64,000 bases of DNA. Source: Leptolyngbya subtilissima AS-A7. Lineage in GTDB: Bacteria; Cyanobacteriota; Cyanobacteriia; Phormidesmidales; Phormidesmidaceae. The DNA lies in contig NZ_JAMPKY010000002.1 in NCBI RefSeq assembly GCF_039962255.1, positions 186,001 to 250,000 of the forward strand, written 5' to 3'. A program made the position numbers and the translations under genes. Positions 54,808 to 63,941 of the stretch are shown here, one piece after another (the stretch's first letter is position 1; every line of letters begins with the position of its first letter). The notes under the pieces are model-generated. The model was not told the origin of the DNA. It saw only the letters and a program-made list of their open reading frames with translations, and searched no databases.

Positions 54808-55141
54808 GGGGCCTCTCACTGTTTAGAAACGGCTTATATAGAAAGTTTTGGATCCTAATTTAATAATGACAAAAACCTTGGGATCAGGGTTGACCTTGCA
54901 ACACAACTTGAGATCCTGATGAATTGAACTCCATGCAGCCAGGAGCTTCTAGATTTAGCGCTATATCTGGAGGAAATTGAGTTGTTAAACGCTACATCTA
55001 AAAATAATCGGGTATGATGATCGACCATTGGGGCGCTTTACTCGGCTCAGGCGAGAATCTACCGATGCATGTGGGTTTCTACCGCTGGGTGTGGGCGATG
55101 CGCCGATCTACGTACTCTCTTGCTAGCAAAAGGCTGATCCC
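54808..55141. other. Intergenic region upstream of nrdJ
   Basis: About 330 bases, AT-rich near 54840-55010. I looked for a cobalamin riboswitch, since nrdJ is B12-dependent, and did not find its conserved boxes. A GGAGG-like stretch at 54970 belongs to no supported gene. Confidence 0.45.
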
Positions 55142-57325
55142 ATGGTTCAAGAACTTCCCCGTACCCGGTTACAGGGGCCATTCCCTGAGGCAGCTCCGGC
55201 GGCGTTTCCCGTGTTTTATCGCACCTACAGCCGTCGGGGCGAGGTGGTAGAGGGGCAGCGCGAAACCTGGGATCAGGTATGCGATCGCACCCTAGCCGGT
55301 CTGGTCGAACTCGGTAACCTCACCGCCGAAGAGACAGCATTACTCAACCGCATGCAGCGCCAGGCTAAGGCGCTACCCTCTGGTCGCTGGCTGTGGGTGG
55401 GCGGCACCGACTGGAGCAAGCAGCCCGAAAACTTTTCCGGGGCCTATAACTGCACCAGCACCGACGTGGTTGACTGGCGCGCCTTCGGCCTGATGATGGA
55501 TCTGGCCATGATGGGCTGCGGCACCGGGGCAATTCTCGAACCCAAGTACATCAACCAAATTCCCGTCATTCGCAACCGGCTGATCGTCACCATGGCCGGC
55601 GACATTGGCGAAACCCCGGTAAGTGAGCGCCGCGAAGTCACCGAAGTCACCATTGAGGGCAACCAGGTAGCCATTCGCGTCGGCGACAGCCGTCAGGGCT
55701 GGGTGAAATCCTACGAAACCCTGCTGGAGCTGTCCACCGACGATCGCTTCACGGGAGATGTCAGCGTCACTATCGACCTGCGCGACGTGCGCCCCGCTGG
55801 CGAAAAGCTCAAGGGCTTTGGCGGTGTGGCCAATCCCGTCCGGTTATCGCTGCTCTACGATCGCTGCGCCAACATTCTCAACAAGGCTCTGGGCCGTCAG
55901 CTCAATTCTGTTGAGTGCTGCCTGCTGATCGACGAAGCCGCCGCCTGCGTAGTAGCCGGCAACATCCGCCGCAGCGCGGGTATGCGTCAGTTCGACAGCA
56001 ACGACGAGTTGGCCGCCAGCGCTAAAGACAACCTCTGGCAGCAGGACGCCGAGGGCAACTGGCGCATCGACCCCGAGCGCGACGTGCTGCGCATGGCCAA
56101 CCACACTCGCGTCTTCCACACTAAGCCCAGTCTGCAAGACTGCATCGATTCGGTTCGCAAGCAGTTCTACTCGGGCGAAGGCGCAATCCAGTGGGCTGGG
56201 GAAGCGAAGCGCCGGGCCGGAGCCGACGATCGCTACGGTCTCAACCCCTGCGGTGAGATCCTGGGGGCCAACTTCCACTGCAATCTGGCGGAAGTACACC
56301 TCAACCAGCTCGATCCAAAGAACTTAAAGGATCAGGAAGACGCCTTTACCGCAGCGGCACTGTCTGTAGCGGTGCTGCTCAACCACCAGTTCCAGGAACC
56401 CCGCTACCAAAAGTCGCGCCTGGAAGACCCGATCGTCGGTGTCTCCTTCACCGGCCTATTTGACTTCTTCGTGATTGCCTTTGGGGTCGAGTGGCTGCGC
56501 TGGTGGGAGGCAGGCCGCCCCAACACCATGCAGGGACTTGACTTCAAGGCCAAAGAGAAAGAATTTCTGACTCGGTGGAAGGATATTGTGCACCGAGTGG
56601 TGGGGGAATATTGCGATCGCCATAACCTAGTTCGCCCCAACCGCTGCACCACAGTACAGCCGGCGGGCACCAAATCGCTGCTCACGGGCGCTAGCCCCGG
56701 CTGGCACCCCCCCAAGGCCCAGCGCTTCATTCGCCGCATCACCTTCCGCAAAAATGATCCCGTAGCAATGGCCTGTATCGACTACGGCTACTCCATCGTG
56801 CCCTCCCAGTCAGATAAGGACGAGAACGGCGGGTTGCTCGACGATCCCTTTGATCCCCGCTGCACCGAGTGGCTGGTGGAAATTCCGGTCGAGGTGCCCT
56901 GGGCCAACCTACCGGGGGCAGACGAAATCGCCATTGAGAAATTCTCGGCGGCGGCCCAGTTCGACTTCTACATGCAGGTGCAGAAACACTACACTACCCA
57001 CAACACCTCGGCCACCATCGAGTTTCGCGAACCGGAGCTAGAGTCGCTGGCCGAGCGCATCTACCAAACCATTCAAAACGATGAAGGCTACATTTCCGCC
57101 GCCCTGCTGGCCCGGTTCGACGACCTGCAAACTTTCCCCCGTCTGCCCTTCGAGCCCATCGACAAGGCTACGTTCGAGGCCCTCAAACAGCAGGTAGAAG
57201 CGCGGCGCGGCACCGAAAACTTCCACGCTGCCCTATCGCGCTACGACGCAGGCGAGCTGATCGAAGCTGGCCCCGCTGGCTGCGACTCCGACAAGTGCAT
57301 GATGCCGGAGAAAAAGCCGGATTAG
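55142..57325 (+). CDS. nrdJ: Class II (adenosylcobalamin-dependent) ribonucleotide reductase
   Basis: 727 residues, the length of the monomeric Lactobacillus-type RTPR. The reducible active-site cysteine lies in AYNCTSTD, the radical cysteine and its partner in LNPCGEILGANFHCNLAEV, and the C-terminal reducing pair in CDSDKCMMPE. FLxxGGTDWS-like text near residue 85 and GTGAILEPKY belong to the family. It makes dNTPs from NTPs using AdoCbl, independent of oxygen. No intein is present, although nrd genes often carry one. Monocistronic with a strong terminator; the Co/Ni ECF operon faces it. Confidence 0.94.
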   Translation: MVQELPRTRLQGPFPEAAPAAFPVFYRTYSRRGEVVEGQRETWDQVCDRTLAGLVELGNLTAEETALLNRMQRQAKALPSGRWLWVGGTDWSKQPENFSGAYNCTSTDVVDWRAFGLMMDLAMMGCGTGAILEPKYINQIPVIRNRLIVTMAGDIGETPVSERREVTEVTIEGNQVAIRVGDSRQGWVKSYETLLELSTDDRFTGDVSVTIDLRDVRPAGEKLKGFGGVANPVRLSLLYDRCANILNKALGRQLNSVECCLLIDEAAACVVAGNIRRSAGMRQFDSNDELAASAKDNLWQQDAEGNWRIDPERDVLRMANHTRVFHTKPSLQDCIDSVRKQFYSGEGAIQWAGEAKRRAGADDRYGLNPCGEILGANFHCNLAEVHLNQLDPKNLKDQEDAFTAAALSVAVLLNHQFQEPRYQKSRLEDPIVGVSFTGLFDFFVIAFGVEWLRWWEAGRPNTMQGLDFKAKEKEFLTRWKDIVHRVVGEYCDRHNLVRPNRCTTVQPAGTKSLLTGASPGWHPPKAQRFIRRITFRKNDPVAMACIDYGYSIVPSQSDKDENGGLLDDPFDPRCTEWLVEIPVEVPWANLPGADEIAIEKFSAAAQFDFYMQVQKHYTTHNTSATIEFREPELESLAERIYQTIQNDEGYISAALLARFDDLQTFPRLPFEPIDKATFEALKQQVEARRGTENFHAALSRYDAGELIEAGPAGCDSDKCMMPEKKPD

Positions 57326-57363
57326 ATCCAGCCTGTTAGCCCGTTGAGACTAGAGAGATAGCG

Positions 57364-57398
57364 AAAGGGGTTCCTGCACAGGTCAGGAACCCCTTTTT
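57364..57398 (+). terminator. Rho-independent terminator of nrdJ
   Basis: A perfect 13-bp stem (AAAGGGGTTCCTG / CAGGAACCCCTTT), a 7-base loop and a T-run, 38 bases after the stop codon. Confidence 0.9.
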
Positions 57399-57583
57399 CC
57401 TTAGTTCGGGCATTAGGTGAAGCCTAGGCTAGGACAGCCCAAAAGAACAGGATTTAAGCCCAACCGACACTTTTTTCATTTTTCATTCTTTTGCTAGCTT
57501 TACCCCAAATATGGCTGTATCACATCCAAACGCAGAAAAAACGATTCAAAACCTGCACCCCCTACCTCCTACCCTCCTACTCC

Positions 57584-58396
57584 CTACCCCCCATGGTGGG
57601 GATCAATATGGGGAATCAGCGAGTGGGGCTTCTCCAGTCCGTGGGCTTCCATCAGTGCCCGATCGCCCATAATCCGGCGGGGGCAGCCGTCGGCAATAAT
57701 GCGGCCCTCGTCGATCAGAATGACGCGATCGCACACCTCCAGCACAAACTCCAGATCGTGGGAGGAGATCAGCACGGTCTCGGTAGAGTTTTGCAGAAAG
57801 CGAATCAGGCGGCGACGGGTACGCAGATCGAGGCTAGCGGTGGGTTCGTCGTAGAGAATGATCTGGGGGGTCATGGCCAAAAGACCGGCGATCGCCACCA
57901 TCTGTTTTTCGCCCCCTGACAGGTGGTGGGGCAGGCGATCGAGCAGGTGGGCGATGCCAGCCATATCAGCAGCTTGGGAAACCCGCGCCTCTACCTCTGC
58001 CGGGTCAAGGCCCATATTCTGAGGGCCAAAGGCAATATCATCGCGCACCGAGGCAGAAAACAGCTGGTCGTCCGGGTCTTGGAACAACAGAGCGACTTCA
58101 GGGCGAAACTGACCAGGCTTGAGCGGTTCACCAAACAGGTAAATTTCCCCGGCGGCGGGGGTGAACACGCCGCACAGCAACATAAATAGAGTGGTCTTGC
58201 CGCAGCCGTTGTGGCCAATAATGCCGACGCGATCGCCCTCGCTAATGGTCAGCGAAATATTCCCCAGCACCTCGGGCTGGTCAGGGTAGCCAAAGCTGAG
58301 ATCGCGGGCCGCGAGCGCCTCTCGTTGAGGCTTTTGAGCCATGGCTAAGGGGTCAAACCCAGTCGAAATTGAATTCATCATTGGCGTATCCCTCAC
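57584..58396 (-). CDS. cbiO: ECF transporter ATPase (cobalt/nickel)
   Basis: 270 residues. The ABC motifs are all present: Walker A GHNGCGKTTLF (about 77), Q-loop LFQDPDDQLFSASV, signature HLSGGEKQM (about 160) and Walker B IILYDEPTASLD. The sequence FGYPDQPEVLGNISL is typical of CbiO/NikO ECF ATPases. It hydrolyses ATP to drive uptake of Co2+ or Ni2+. Last gene of a five-gene operon; its ATG overlaps the stop of the T-component gene by four bases. Confidence 0.92.
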   Translation of the reverse strand: MRDTPMMNSISTGFDPLAMAQKPQREALAARDLSFGYPDQPEVLGNISLTISEGDRVGIIGHNGCGKTTLFMLLCGVFTPAAGEIYLFGEPLKPGQFRPEVALLFQDPDDQLFSASVRDDIAFGPQNMGLDPAEVEARVSQAADMAGIAHLLDRLPHHLSGGEKQMVAIAGLLAMTPQIILYDEPTASLDLRTRRRLIRFLQNSTETVLISSHDLEFVLEVCDRVILIDEGRIIADGCPRRIMGDRALMEAHGLEKPHSLIPHIDPHHGG

Positions 58397-59190
58397 AGGC
58401 GCAAAAGTCCTTCAGCGATTACTAGGCTGACCGCTGCCGTCAGCACCACCGCCGCTAGCCCCCAGCTTAGGGTGCTGGGCTGCGCTGCAGCGCTCTGCCC
58501 CACCGCTACCTTGCCTCCATAGCCGTAGCCCCGCAGGCGCATGGCCCGGTAGACTCGATCAGACTGCTCATAGCTGCGAATCAGCAGATTGCCGGCCAGC
58601 ATGGCTAGCTGCTGCATCATCTGACCGTTTATCCGCAGCCAGCGCTGCCGCCGCTGGCCAAAGCCCCGCAGCCGCATGGCCTGCTGCATGGTAGCCAGCA
58701 TGGCGGCAATTTCAAATAGGTAGCGGTACGAGAGCAGCGTCATATCCGCCAAGATGGTAGGCAGACCGAGCGATCGCATCGCGTGTAGCAGCGTCAAAAA
58801 CGGCGTCGTCCCCAGCAAGATAAACCCCAGGGTCAAAATCGACAAAAACCGCCCCACAATTAGCAGCGTCGCCTGCAACCCCTCTTGGCGCAGAGTCAGC
58901 CAGCCCCACTGACCCAGCACCGTATCGCCCACCGTCAGCGGCAGCACCACCACCAGCGACAGAATAAATAGCCCTGGATAGCTCAGCCGCTGACGCAAAA
59001 ACGACACCGGCAGCCCCGAGAGCCCGTAGAGCATGGCTGCCAACCCCAACATCCAGGGCACCAGGGTGAGCTGACGCACCATGGCAAAGGCAAACATCAG
59101 CGCCACTAAGCTAACTAGCTTCAGTCGGGGCGACCAGCGGTGGATCACCGACTCACGGTGTACATAGGTATCGAGACTAGCAGCTCCCAT
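58393..59190 (-). CDS. cbiQ: ECF transporter T component (CbiQ/NikQ)
   Basis: 265 residues with five to six membrane helices (LVALMFAFAMVRQLTLVPWM, PGLFILSLVVVLPLTVG). The two Ala-Arg-Gly-like coupling motifs are seen as AMRLRGFGQ (about 170) and AMRLRGYGYGG (about 220), which contact the ATPase. It passes ATP-driven motion to the metal-binding subunit. ATGA overlap with cbiO; six bases after cbiM. Confidence 0.92.
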   Translation of the reverse strand: MGAASLDTYVHRESVIHRWSPRLKLVSLVALMFAFAMVRQLTLVPWMLGLAAMLYGLSGLPVSFLRQRLSYPGLFILSLVVVLPLTVGDTVLGQWGWLTLRQEGLQATLLIVGRFLSILTLGFILLGTTPFLTLLHAMRSLGLPTILADMTLLSYRYLFEIAAMLATMQQAMRLRGFGQRRQRWLRINGQMMQQLAMLAGNLLIRSYEQSDRVYRAMRLRGYGYGGKVAVGQSAAAQPSTLSWGLAAVVLTAAVSLVIAEGLLRL

Positions 59191-59196
59191 GGTGGC

Positions 59197-59841
59197 CTAA
59201 CCCTCCAGCAACTCGGGCTTTACCCGACGCAAAAACAGCACCAGCATGGTCGTAAATATTCCTTCGATAACGGCCAGGGGCACGTGACCCACCGACAGCG
59301 TCAGCACCGCCGCCCGCTCCGCCCCCGCATTGAGCTCGGCGGGAATGTTGAAAATAATCAGCGCCAGAAAGATCAGGGCCGCGATCCCCAGGCCTAGGGC
59401 ACCGCCCAAAAAAGAAAACACCCCCGTGCGAGTCGGCTCTTTGAGCATCTTGCCCACCGTGTTACGGCCCTGAAAAATGTGGTACGCCAGCAATGCCGGA
59501 ATGCCCATCATCGCCGCATTTACCCCCAGGGTGGTGATGCCCCCATGGCCAATGACCAGTGCTTGAAAAAATAGGCCAATCAGAATGGCCGGAAAAGCAA
59601 AATAGCCCAGCACCACCCCCAGTAGCCCGTTCAAAATCAGGTGGACGCTAGCGGGCGGCACCGGAATATAAATAGAAGAGGCCACAAAAAACGCCGCCGT
59701 CAACAGCGACGCCTTTGGAATTTCGGCAGCGGGGTCGGGCTTCCGGTTAATCTGTCGCAGGGAATACCAGGTTGCTACTCCAGTCATGGCGTACCCAGCC
59801 GCGCAGACCTGGGCTGGTAAGATTCCGTCGGGAATGTGCAC
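59197..59841 (-). CDS. cbiM: ECF transporter metal-binding S component (CbiM/NikM)
   Basis: 214 residues from GTG 59841. The N-terminus MHIPDGILPAQ is the strictly conserved metal-binding start of the CbiM/NikM family (Met1 amino group and His2 chelate the ion), followed by about six membrane helices and the further histidine-rich turn IPPASVHLILNGLLGVVLGY-type region. Whether Co or Ni is carried cannot be told from sequence. TAGTG overlap with the gene upstream. The B12-using neighbours (nrdJ, radical SAM) favour cobalt, by inference. Confidence 0.9.
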   Translation of the reverse strand: MHIPDGILPAQVCAAGYAMTGVATWYSLRQINRKPDPAAEIPKASLLTAAFFVASSIYIPVPPASVHLILNGLLGVVLGYFAFPAILIGLFFQALVIGHGGITTLGVNAAMMGIPALLAYHIFQGRNTVGKMLKEPTRTGVFSFLGGALGLGIAALIFLALIIFNIPAELNAGAERAAVLTLSVGHVPLAVIEGIFTTMLVLFLRRVKPELLEG

Positions 59842-60329
59842 TAGCGCTTGCCTCTGGCAAAAAATAGAGCGGTGCCGATAAAGCCCCAGATTACAGAGCC
59901 AATAGTAATACCCTGCTGCACTGGAGATAGGCCAGTACTACGAGAGATTAAAGAATTGGGCTCGTCTGCCGCCTCTGTCCCAGGGTCAGAAGTAGAGTTC
60001 TCAGGAGAGGAATTCCCTACCGGAATGGTGGTCACTACCCCGTGACCAGCCTGGCGCACCATGACTTCCCAACTGCCAGGCTGGGCTGCGTCTGGGGTAA
60101 AGCTGAACTTTCCTTGGTCGTCGGTGGTGCCCTGTTGCCAGGGTTCGGCGGGCTGGTCTGGAGCATAGACCAGCACCTGGGCGTTGGCCATCGGCTCTCC
60201 AGTCTCAAATTGAGCGTTGATCTCAACGCTGCTGATCTGGCGATGCTCCACCGTGACGCCATGGGCAATCGCCGGCAACGCCCAGCCAGCCAAGCCTACA
60301 GTTAACGCCAACGTCAGGTTTAGTTTCAT
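59841..60329 (-). CDS. Membrane-anchored accessory protein of the Co/Ni transporter (NikN/NikL-like role)
   Basis: 162 residues. A signal peptide (LTLALTVGLAGWALPAIAHG) precedes a single extracytoplasmic beta-sandwich of carboxypeptidase-regulatory type (VEINAQFETGEPMANAQVLV, GTTDDQGKFSFTPD). A Ser/Pro/Glu-rich linker and one C-terminal helix (IGSVIWGFIGTALFFARGKR) follow. This is the layout of extra ECF subunits such as NikN/NikL, which help load the metal. His residues near the start of the mature protein (HGVTVEH) could bind metal. Four-base overlap with the lipoprotein gene. Confidence 0.75.
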   Translation of the reverse strand: MKLNLTLALTVGLAGWALPAIAHGVTVEHRQISSVEINAQFETGEPMANAQVLVYAPDQPAEPWQQGTTDDQGKFSFTPDAAQPGSWEVMVRQAGHGVVTTIPVGNSSPENSTSDPGTEAADEPNSLISRSTGLSPVQQGITIGSVIWGFIGTALFFARGKR

Positions 60330-61207
60330 AGGGTAGCCAGCTTAGTTTCTGCACAGTGGCCTTCGCCCACGTGGCCCAGGCTGGGCAAGATCGAGAGAAA
60401 AGCGGTGTAATCGGCCTCCGATAACTCCGCTTGGAGGGCCGAGCTATCGACATCGACCACGCCATTTTCGGCCAGGGCCGCCAGGGGCCCAAAGCCCAGG
60501 GCACCAGTATTGATGCCGTCGTCAGCGGGGGCACTACCATCGCCAAACAGGTGGTCAAAATGGAAGGTAGCTTCTAGGTCAGCTTCTTCTCCAGCGGTGA
60601 GAATGCCCTTGCGATCGTCGCCCACGAAATCGCCGCAGGTAAAGGCCAGCTCTTCATTCACCTTGACGGTAAACGGAATCTCTTCGCCCTCTTTGGTGGC
60701 TGTACCCTGCATCCAGATGGAGTAGCCCTCTGAAGGGCCGCTCTCGGCAGGCACCATGCGCCAGGCCAGGGCATTAAAGCGCCCCGCCGGAGCCTCTACT
60801 TCACCCACGGCCACGGGCTCAGCCGCTTCATCGCCCTCGGCCAGATCGACCACTTGGGTACCGTCAACCTTGACTTCGGCTTTGGCCTCCAGGGTATCGT
60901 TCACCTCAGGGTCAAAGGGAGGATCGGTTTGGGCAGCGGTGATATCGGCCAAAGACACGTAGAGGTTGTCAAACTCGATTTTCCAGCCGTCTTTAGTAGT
61001 GAACCCCTGGCGCACAAAATCTTCGCCATTGGCGCGAATCACCAACGTGCCGGTTTCGCCCTCGGTGCTGGCGGTTTCGGTAGGTTCGGTGGGTTCGGCC
61101 TCAGGGGCCGTGGCGGTGGGGCTTTCGCCACCGCAGCTAGCCAGCACGCCTAAGGCCAAACAGCCCAACGCACTAACCTTGAGAGCTTTAAAGAAATTGC
61201 GTTGCAT
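60326..61207 (-). CDS. Lipoprotein of the Co/Ni transporter operon
   Basis: 293 residues. The lipobox LGVLASC at about 18-24 marks Cys for acylation, followed by an acidic Thr/Pro/Glu linker. The mature domain has strand-rich text, a likely metal site THFHFDHLFGDGSAP-like (FHFDHLFGDG, about 215) and a His/Cys-bearing end SLGHVGEGHCAETK. I know no experimentally assigned function. As first gene of the operon, overlapping the next by four bases, it is probably an extracytoplasmic metal-binding or sensing component. Resemblance to DUF4382-type proteins is uncertain. Confidence 0.7.
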   Translation of the reverse strand: MQRNFFKALKVSALGCLALGVLASCGGESPTATAPEAEPTEPTETASTEGETGTLVIRANGEDFVRQGFTTKDGWKIEFDNLYVSLADITAAQTDPPFDPEVNDTLEAKAEVKVDGTQVVDLAEGDEAAEPVAVGEVEAPAGRFNALAWRMVPAESGPSEGYSIWMQGTATKEGEEIPFTVKVNEELAFTCGDFVGDDRKGILTAGEEADLEATFHFDHLFGDGSAPADDGINTGALGFGPLAALAENGVVDVDSSALQAELSEADYTAFLSILPSLGHVGEGHCAETKLATL

Positions 61208-61420
61208 AGTACCTAAAAAGTAAATGGCTCAGCGCCAGGGGGCAGTCGTCGAGAGTTAGGCTTTATCTCACTACGTCTCAACCTGTTTACTTAACCCCGA
61301 GCTTCCTAAACGCGCAATGCCCAGGGGGGGCACCTATTTTTAAGGCTGGTTTTCCCAAACCGCTAAAACGGTAGGATGAGGGCAAGCCCCCTGTGCCCCA
61401 TCTACCGTTTTAGGAACCCG

Positions 61421-62539
61421 ATGTACGACGTTATTGTTGTAGGGGCCGGCCCCGCCGGAGCATCTACTGCCTACCACCTGGCCAAGCAGGGGCACTCGGT
61501 GCTGATCGTAGAAAAGGATTCGCTACCCCGCTACAAGCCCTGTAGCGGTGCAGTGTCACCCAGCGTGGCGGAATTTTTTGACTTTGACTTTGCCCCGGCG
61601 ATCGATCGCCCCATGCGCCGAGTGCGCTATACATACAAGCTAGGCGACCCCATTGAGGCCGAACTCGCGACCACCGACCCAATCTGGATGGTGAAGCGCG
61701 AAGTCTTTGACCACTTTTTGGTGCAGCAGGCGCAAAAGCTGGGGGCACAGCTGAAGGATGGTACGGCTGTTACGGCGATCGCCAACCAAGGCGACTATTG
61801 GCAGGTAACCACTACGGCTGGCACGCTAGAAGCGGCCTACCTCGTGGCGGCCGACGGCGCTACCGGTCCCATGGCCAAATGGCTGGGCTTCCCTGAGCTA
61901 ACGCTGCGCACCGCCAGCGTGTTGGAAGTGCCTGCCCCCCTGGGGGATGACTGCGCCATCAACTTTGAATTTGGCCTCGTTAAGCAGGGCTGCGCCTGGA
62001 ACTTCCCCAAAGCAGACGGTTACTCGATTGGGGCGGCGACCTTCTTGGGCCAAGCCCCGGCAGACTACAGAAAAGCCTTGGAAAAATACAGCCAGTCCTT
62101 TGGGACAAGCCTCGATCAGGGTACGGTCTACAGCCACCCGCTGAAGCTGTGGGATGGCAACCATCCTTTGCACACCCATCGGGCAGTGCTAGTGGGCGAA
62201 GCCGCTGCCATTGTCGATCCGCTCAGTGCCGAAGGCATTCGCCCCGGCATGATTAGCGGCGTGCGGGCCGCCGAAGCGATTCATGCAGCCCTGGGCGGCG
62301 ATTCCCAAGCCCTGGCTGACTACACCGCCACCATGCACGCTACCTGGGGCGAAGATATGCCCTGGGCCAAGCGCATTGCGGGGTTATTCTTTCGCGTGCC
62401 GGGAATTGGTTACCGGGTGGGCATTAAGCGACCTACAGCCACCCAGCGGCTGGGGCAGATTTTGGCAGGCGAGGTGCGCTACGCCGATATTGCCGGTCGG
62501 GTGATGAAGCGGCTGAGCGGCGGGTTGTTATCGGGGTAG
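61421..62539 (+). CDS. Geranylgeranyl-reductase-family FAD oxidoreductase (not ChlP)
   Basis: 372 residues from ATG 61421; a longer start at 61376 only adds an unrelated leader. The FAD-binding Rossmann start is YDVIVVGAGPAGASTAYHLA. PRYKPCSGAVSP (the family's Cys motif), VAADGATGPMAKWLG and the second FAD motif VGEAAAIVDPLSAEGIRPGM complete the fold. It belongs to the geranylgeranyl/digeranylgeranyl reductase group, but differs from cyanobacterial ChlP, whose start and Cys region read otherwise. It may reduce an isoprenoid or another lipid. Divergent from the metal operon. Confidence 0.88.
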   Translation: MYDVIVVGAGPAGASTAYHLAKQGHSVLIVEKDSLPRYKPCSGAVSPSVAEFFDFDFAPAIDRPMRRVRYTYKLGDPIEAELATTDPIWMVKREVFDHFLVQQAQKLGAQLKDGTAVTAIANQGDYWQVTTTAGTLEAAYLVAADGATGPMAKWLGFPELTLRTASVLEVPAPLGDDCAINFEFGLVKQGCAWNFPKADGYSIGAATFLGQAPADYRKALEKYSQSFGTSLDQGTVYSHPLKLWDGNHPLHTHRAVLVGEAAAIVDPLSAEGIRPGMISGVRAAEAIHAALGGDSQALADYTATMHATWGEDMPWAKRIAGLFFRVPGIGYRVGIKRPTATQRLGQILAGEVRYADIAGRVMKRLSGGLLSG

Positions 62540-62606
62540 ATGGGTGGGGCTTGCTTAACTAAAACGTATTGACGTTGTCATTACGAACTAGCTACAATTT
62601 CAAGGT

Positions 62607-62903
62607 ATGGACGTTTACTTCGTACTCAATGGAGTCTCCTTTGTCTGGAATGATGAAAAGGCTCAGCTCAACCCTCAAAAGCACGACGGTGTAACGTTTC
62701 AGCAGGCTGCGCAAGTATTCTTTGACCCCTTGCTGGTGGTGGTTGATGCCAGCCGTAACGATGAAGCACGTGATGCCGTCATCGGTTTAGATACGCATTG
62801 GAACCTTCTATACGTTGTCTACATTGAGCGAGAAAGCGACACCATTCGGATTATCTCGGCCCGAAGGGCAACCCGCCAGGAGCGTGAATACTATGAAAGC
62901 TGA
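62607..62903 (+). CDS. brnT: BrnT-family toxin
   Basis: 98 residues with the BrnT pattern FVWNDEKAQLNPQKHDGVTF at the start and the family's end IISARRATRQEREYYES, whose Arg/Tyr residues line the RNase-like active site. By family it is a ribonuclease that inhibits translation until bound by BrnA. It overlaps the antitoxin gene by 11 bases, the usual order for this family. Confidence 0.9.
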   Translation: MDVYFVLNGVSFVWNDEKAQLNPQKHDGVTFQQAAQVFFDPLLVVVDASRNDEARDAVIGLDTHWNLLYVVYIERESDTIRIISARRATRQEREYYES

Positions 62904-63201
62904 TGATTTGAAGAAACGGCTAGACAGAAATCGGCCTATGACAACAATCACCATTCGCATGCCTGAAGACGTGATTGAAGACCTTAAACGGATTGCCCCT
63001 CTACTCGGCTTCTCTGGGTATCAACCTTTAGCTCGGGCCTATATTGGTCAAGGGTTACGGGTCGATTTAGAGCGACTTGAAGGGGATCATGTATCTGAGC
63101 TAGTTGCAAGCTTGAGACGGCATGGTGTCAGTGATGACGTGCTGCAAGCAGCTCTGCAAGAAGTGATTAAACCTGTGGCCAATGGGCTGAGCGATTCCTA
63201 A
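62893..63201 (+). CDS. brnA: BrnA-type antitoxin
   Basis: 102 residues from ATG 62893, inside the last codons of brnT. A ribbon-helix-helix stretch is visible in PMTTITIRMPEDVIEDLKRI (about 15-34), followed by a helical tail (VSELVASLRRHGVSDDVLQA) longer than in many BrnA proteins. It should bind BrnT and repress the pair's promoter. Confidence 0.85.
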   Translation: MKADDLKKRLDRNRPMTTITIRMPEDVIEDLKRIAPLLGFSGYQPLARAYIGQGLRVDLERLEGDHVSELVASLRRHGVSDDVLQAALQEVIKPVANGLSDS

Positions 63202-63218
63202 GACTTAACTTGTGTCGC

Positions 63219-63941
63219 TCAGTGCCTGGGTTTCCCCAAGCGGCGATACCAGCGGGCGAGCTGGTGGGGATCAACGCCGAGTAGGTAGCCAGCAATCATT
63301 GCCTGATTCGCCAGGGTGGTACGGAGAATGCCGAGGGTGCGCCAGCGACGATCGCTCGTCACCACAGCACTAGGTGCGATCGCCACCTTCCCCACTTTGC
63401 GCAGCCGCCGCATCAGCTCAAAGTCTTCCATCATCGGCAGGTCGGGGAAGCCATCCATATTGTGAAAGACCTCGGCTTTGAGAAAGATCGCCTGGTCGCC
63501 GTAGGGCATTTGCAGAAGGCGCGATCGCAAATTCACCCCCCATTCCACCCAGCGCAGGCCTCGGCCAGGGCCGTCGATGGCGAGGCGAAAGGCTCCGGCA
63601 GCCACCCCAGGCTGAGCCAGGGTTTGCCGAATGGTGCGATCGAACCCCTTGGGCAGGCGGGTGTCGGCATGGAGAAACAGCAGCAGGGGGCCGGTGGCGG
63701 CGGCAGCCCCACAGTTGAGCTGGTGCGATCGCCCCGGAACCGACCTGACTACCCTGGCCCCCAGAGCCTCGGCCACTTCGGCAGTACCATCTGCGCTGCC
63801 GCCATCCACCACAATCACCTCCACAGGGCTGAATGGATGGATCGTGTTTAGCACCGCTGGCAACTGTCTCGCCTCATTCAAAGCTGGGATCACGACAGAG
63901 ATTGCGGGCTGCGATGGGGTTTCATCGGTGCTTGAGGCCAC
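63219..63941 (-). CDS. TIGR04283-type family 2 glycosyltransferase
   Basis: At least 240 residues. The GT2 start ISVVIPALNEARQLPAVL, VDGGSADGT and FLHADTRLP (DxD-like) are clear, and the family features MPYGDQAIFL and MMEDFELMRRLRK follow. By family this group often sits near arsenosugar genes, none of which is in view. GTG 63941 is the best start inside the window, but the frame stays open to its end, so the gene may begin further upstream. Catalytic residues are intact. Confidence 0.87.
   Translation of the reverse strand: MASSTDETPSQPAISVVIPALNEARQLPAVLNTIHPFSPVEVIVVDGGSADGTAEVAEALGARVVRSVPGRSHQLNCGAAAATGPLLLFLHADTRLPKGFDRTIRQTLAQPGVAAGAFRLAIDGPGRGLRWVEWGVNLRSRLLQMPYGDQAIFLKAEVFHNMDGFPDLPMMEDFELMRRLRKVGKVAIAPSAVVTSDRRWRTLGILRTTLANQAMIAGYLLGVDPHQLARWYRRLGKPRH

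Noticed and set aside
54808-55141. Possible cobalamin riboswitch upstream of nrdJ
   Set aside because: None of the conserved B12-box sequences could be found; a scan with Infernal would settle it.
61208-61420. Possible cobalamin or NiCo riboswitch upstream of the metal-transport operon
   Set aside because: GGTGCC occurs on the minus strand, but the other conserved segments and the B12 box are missing.
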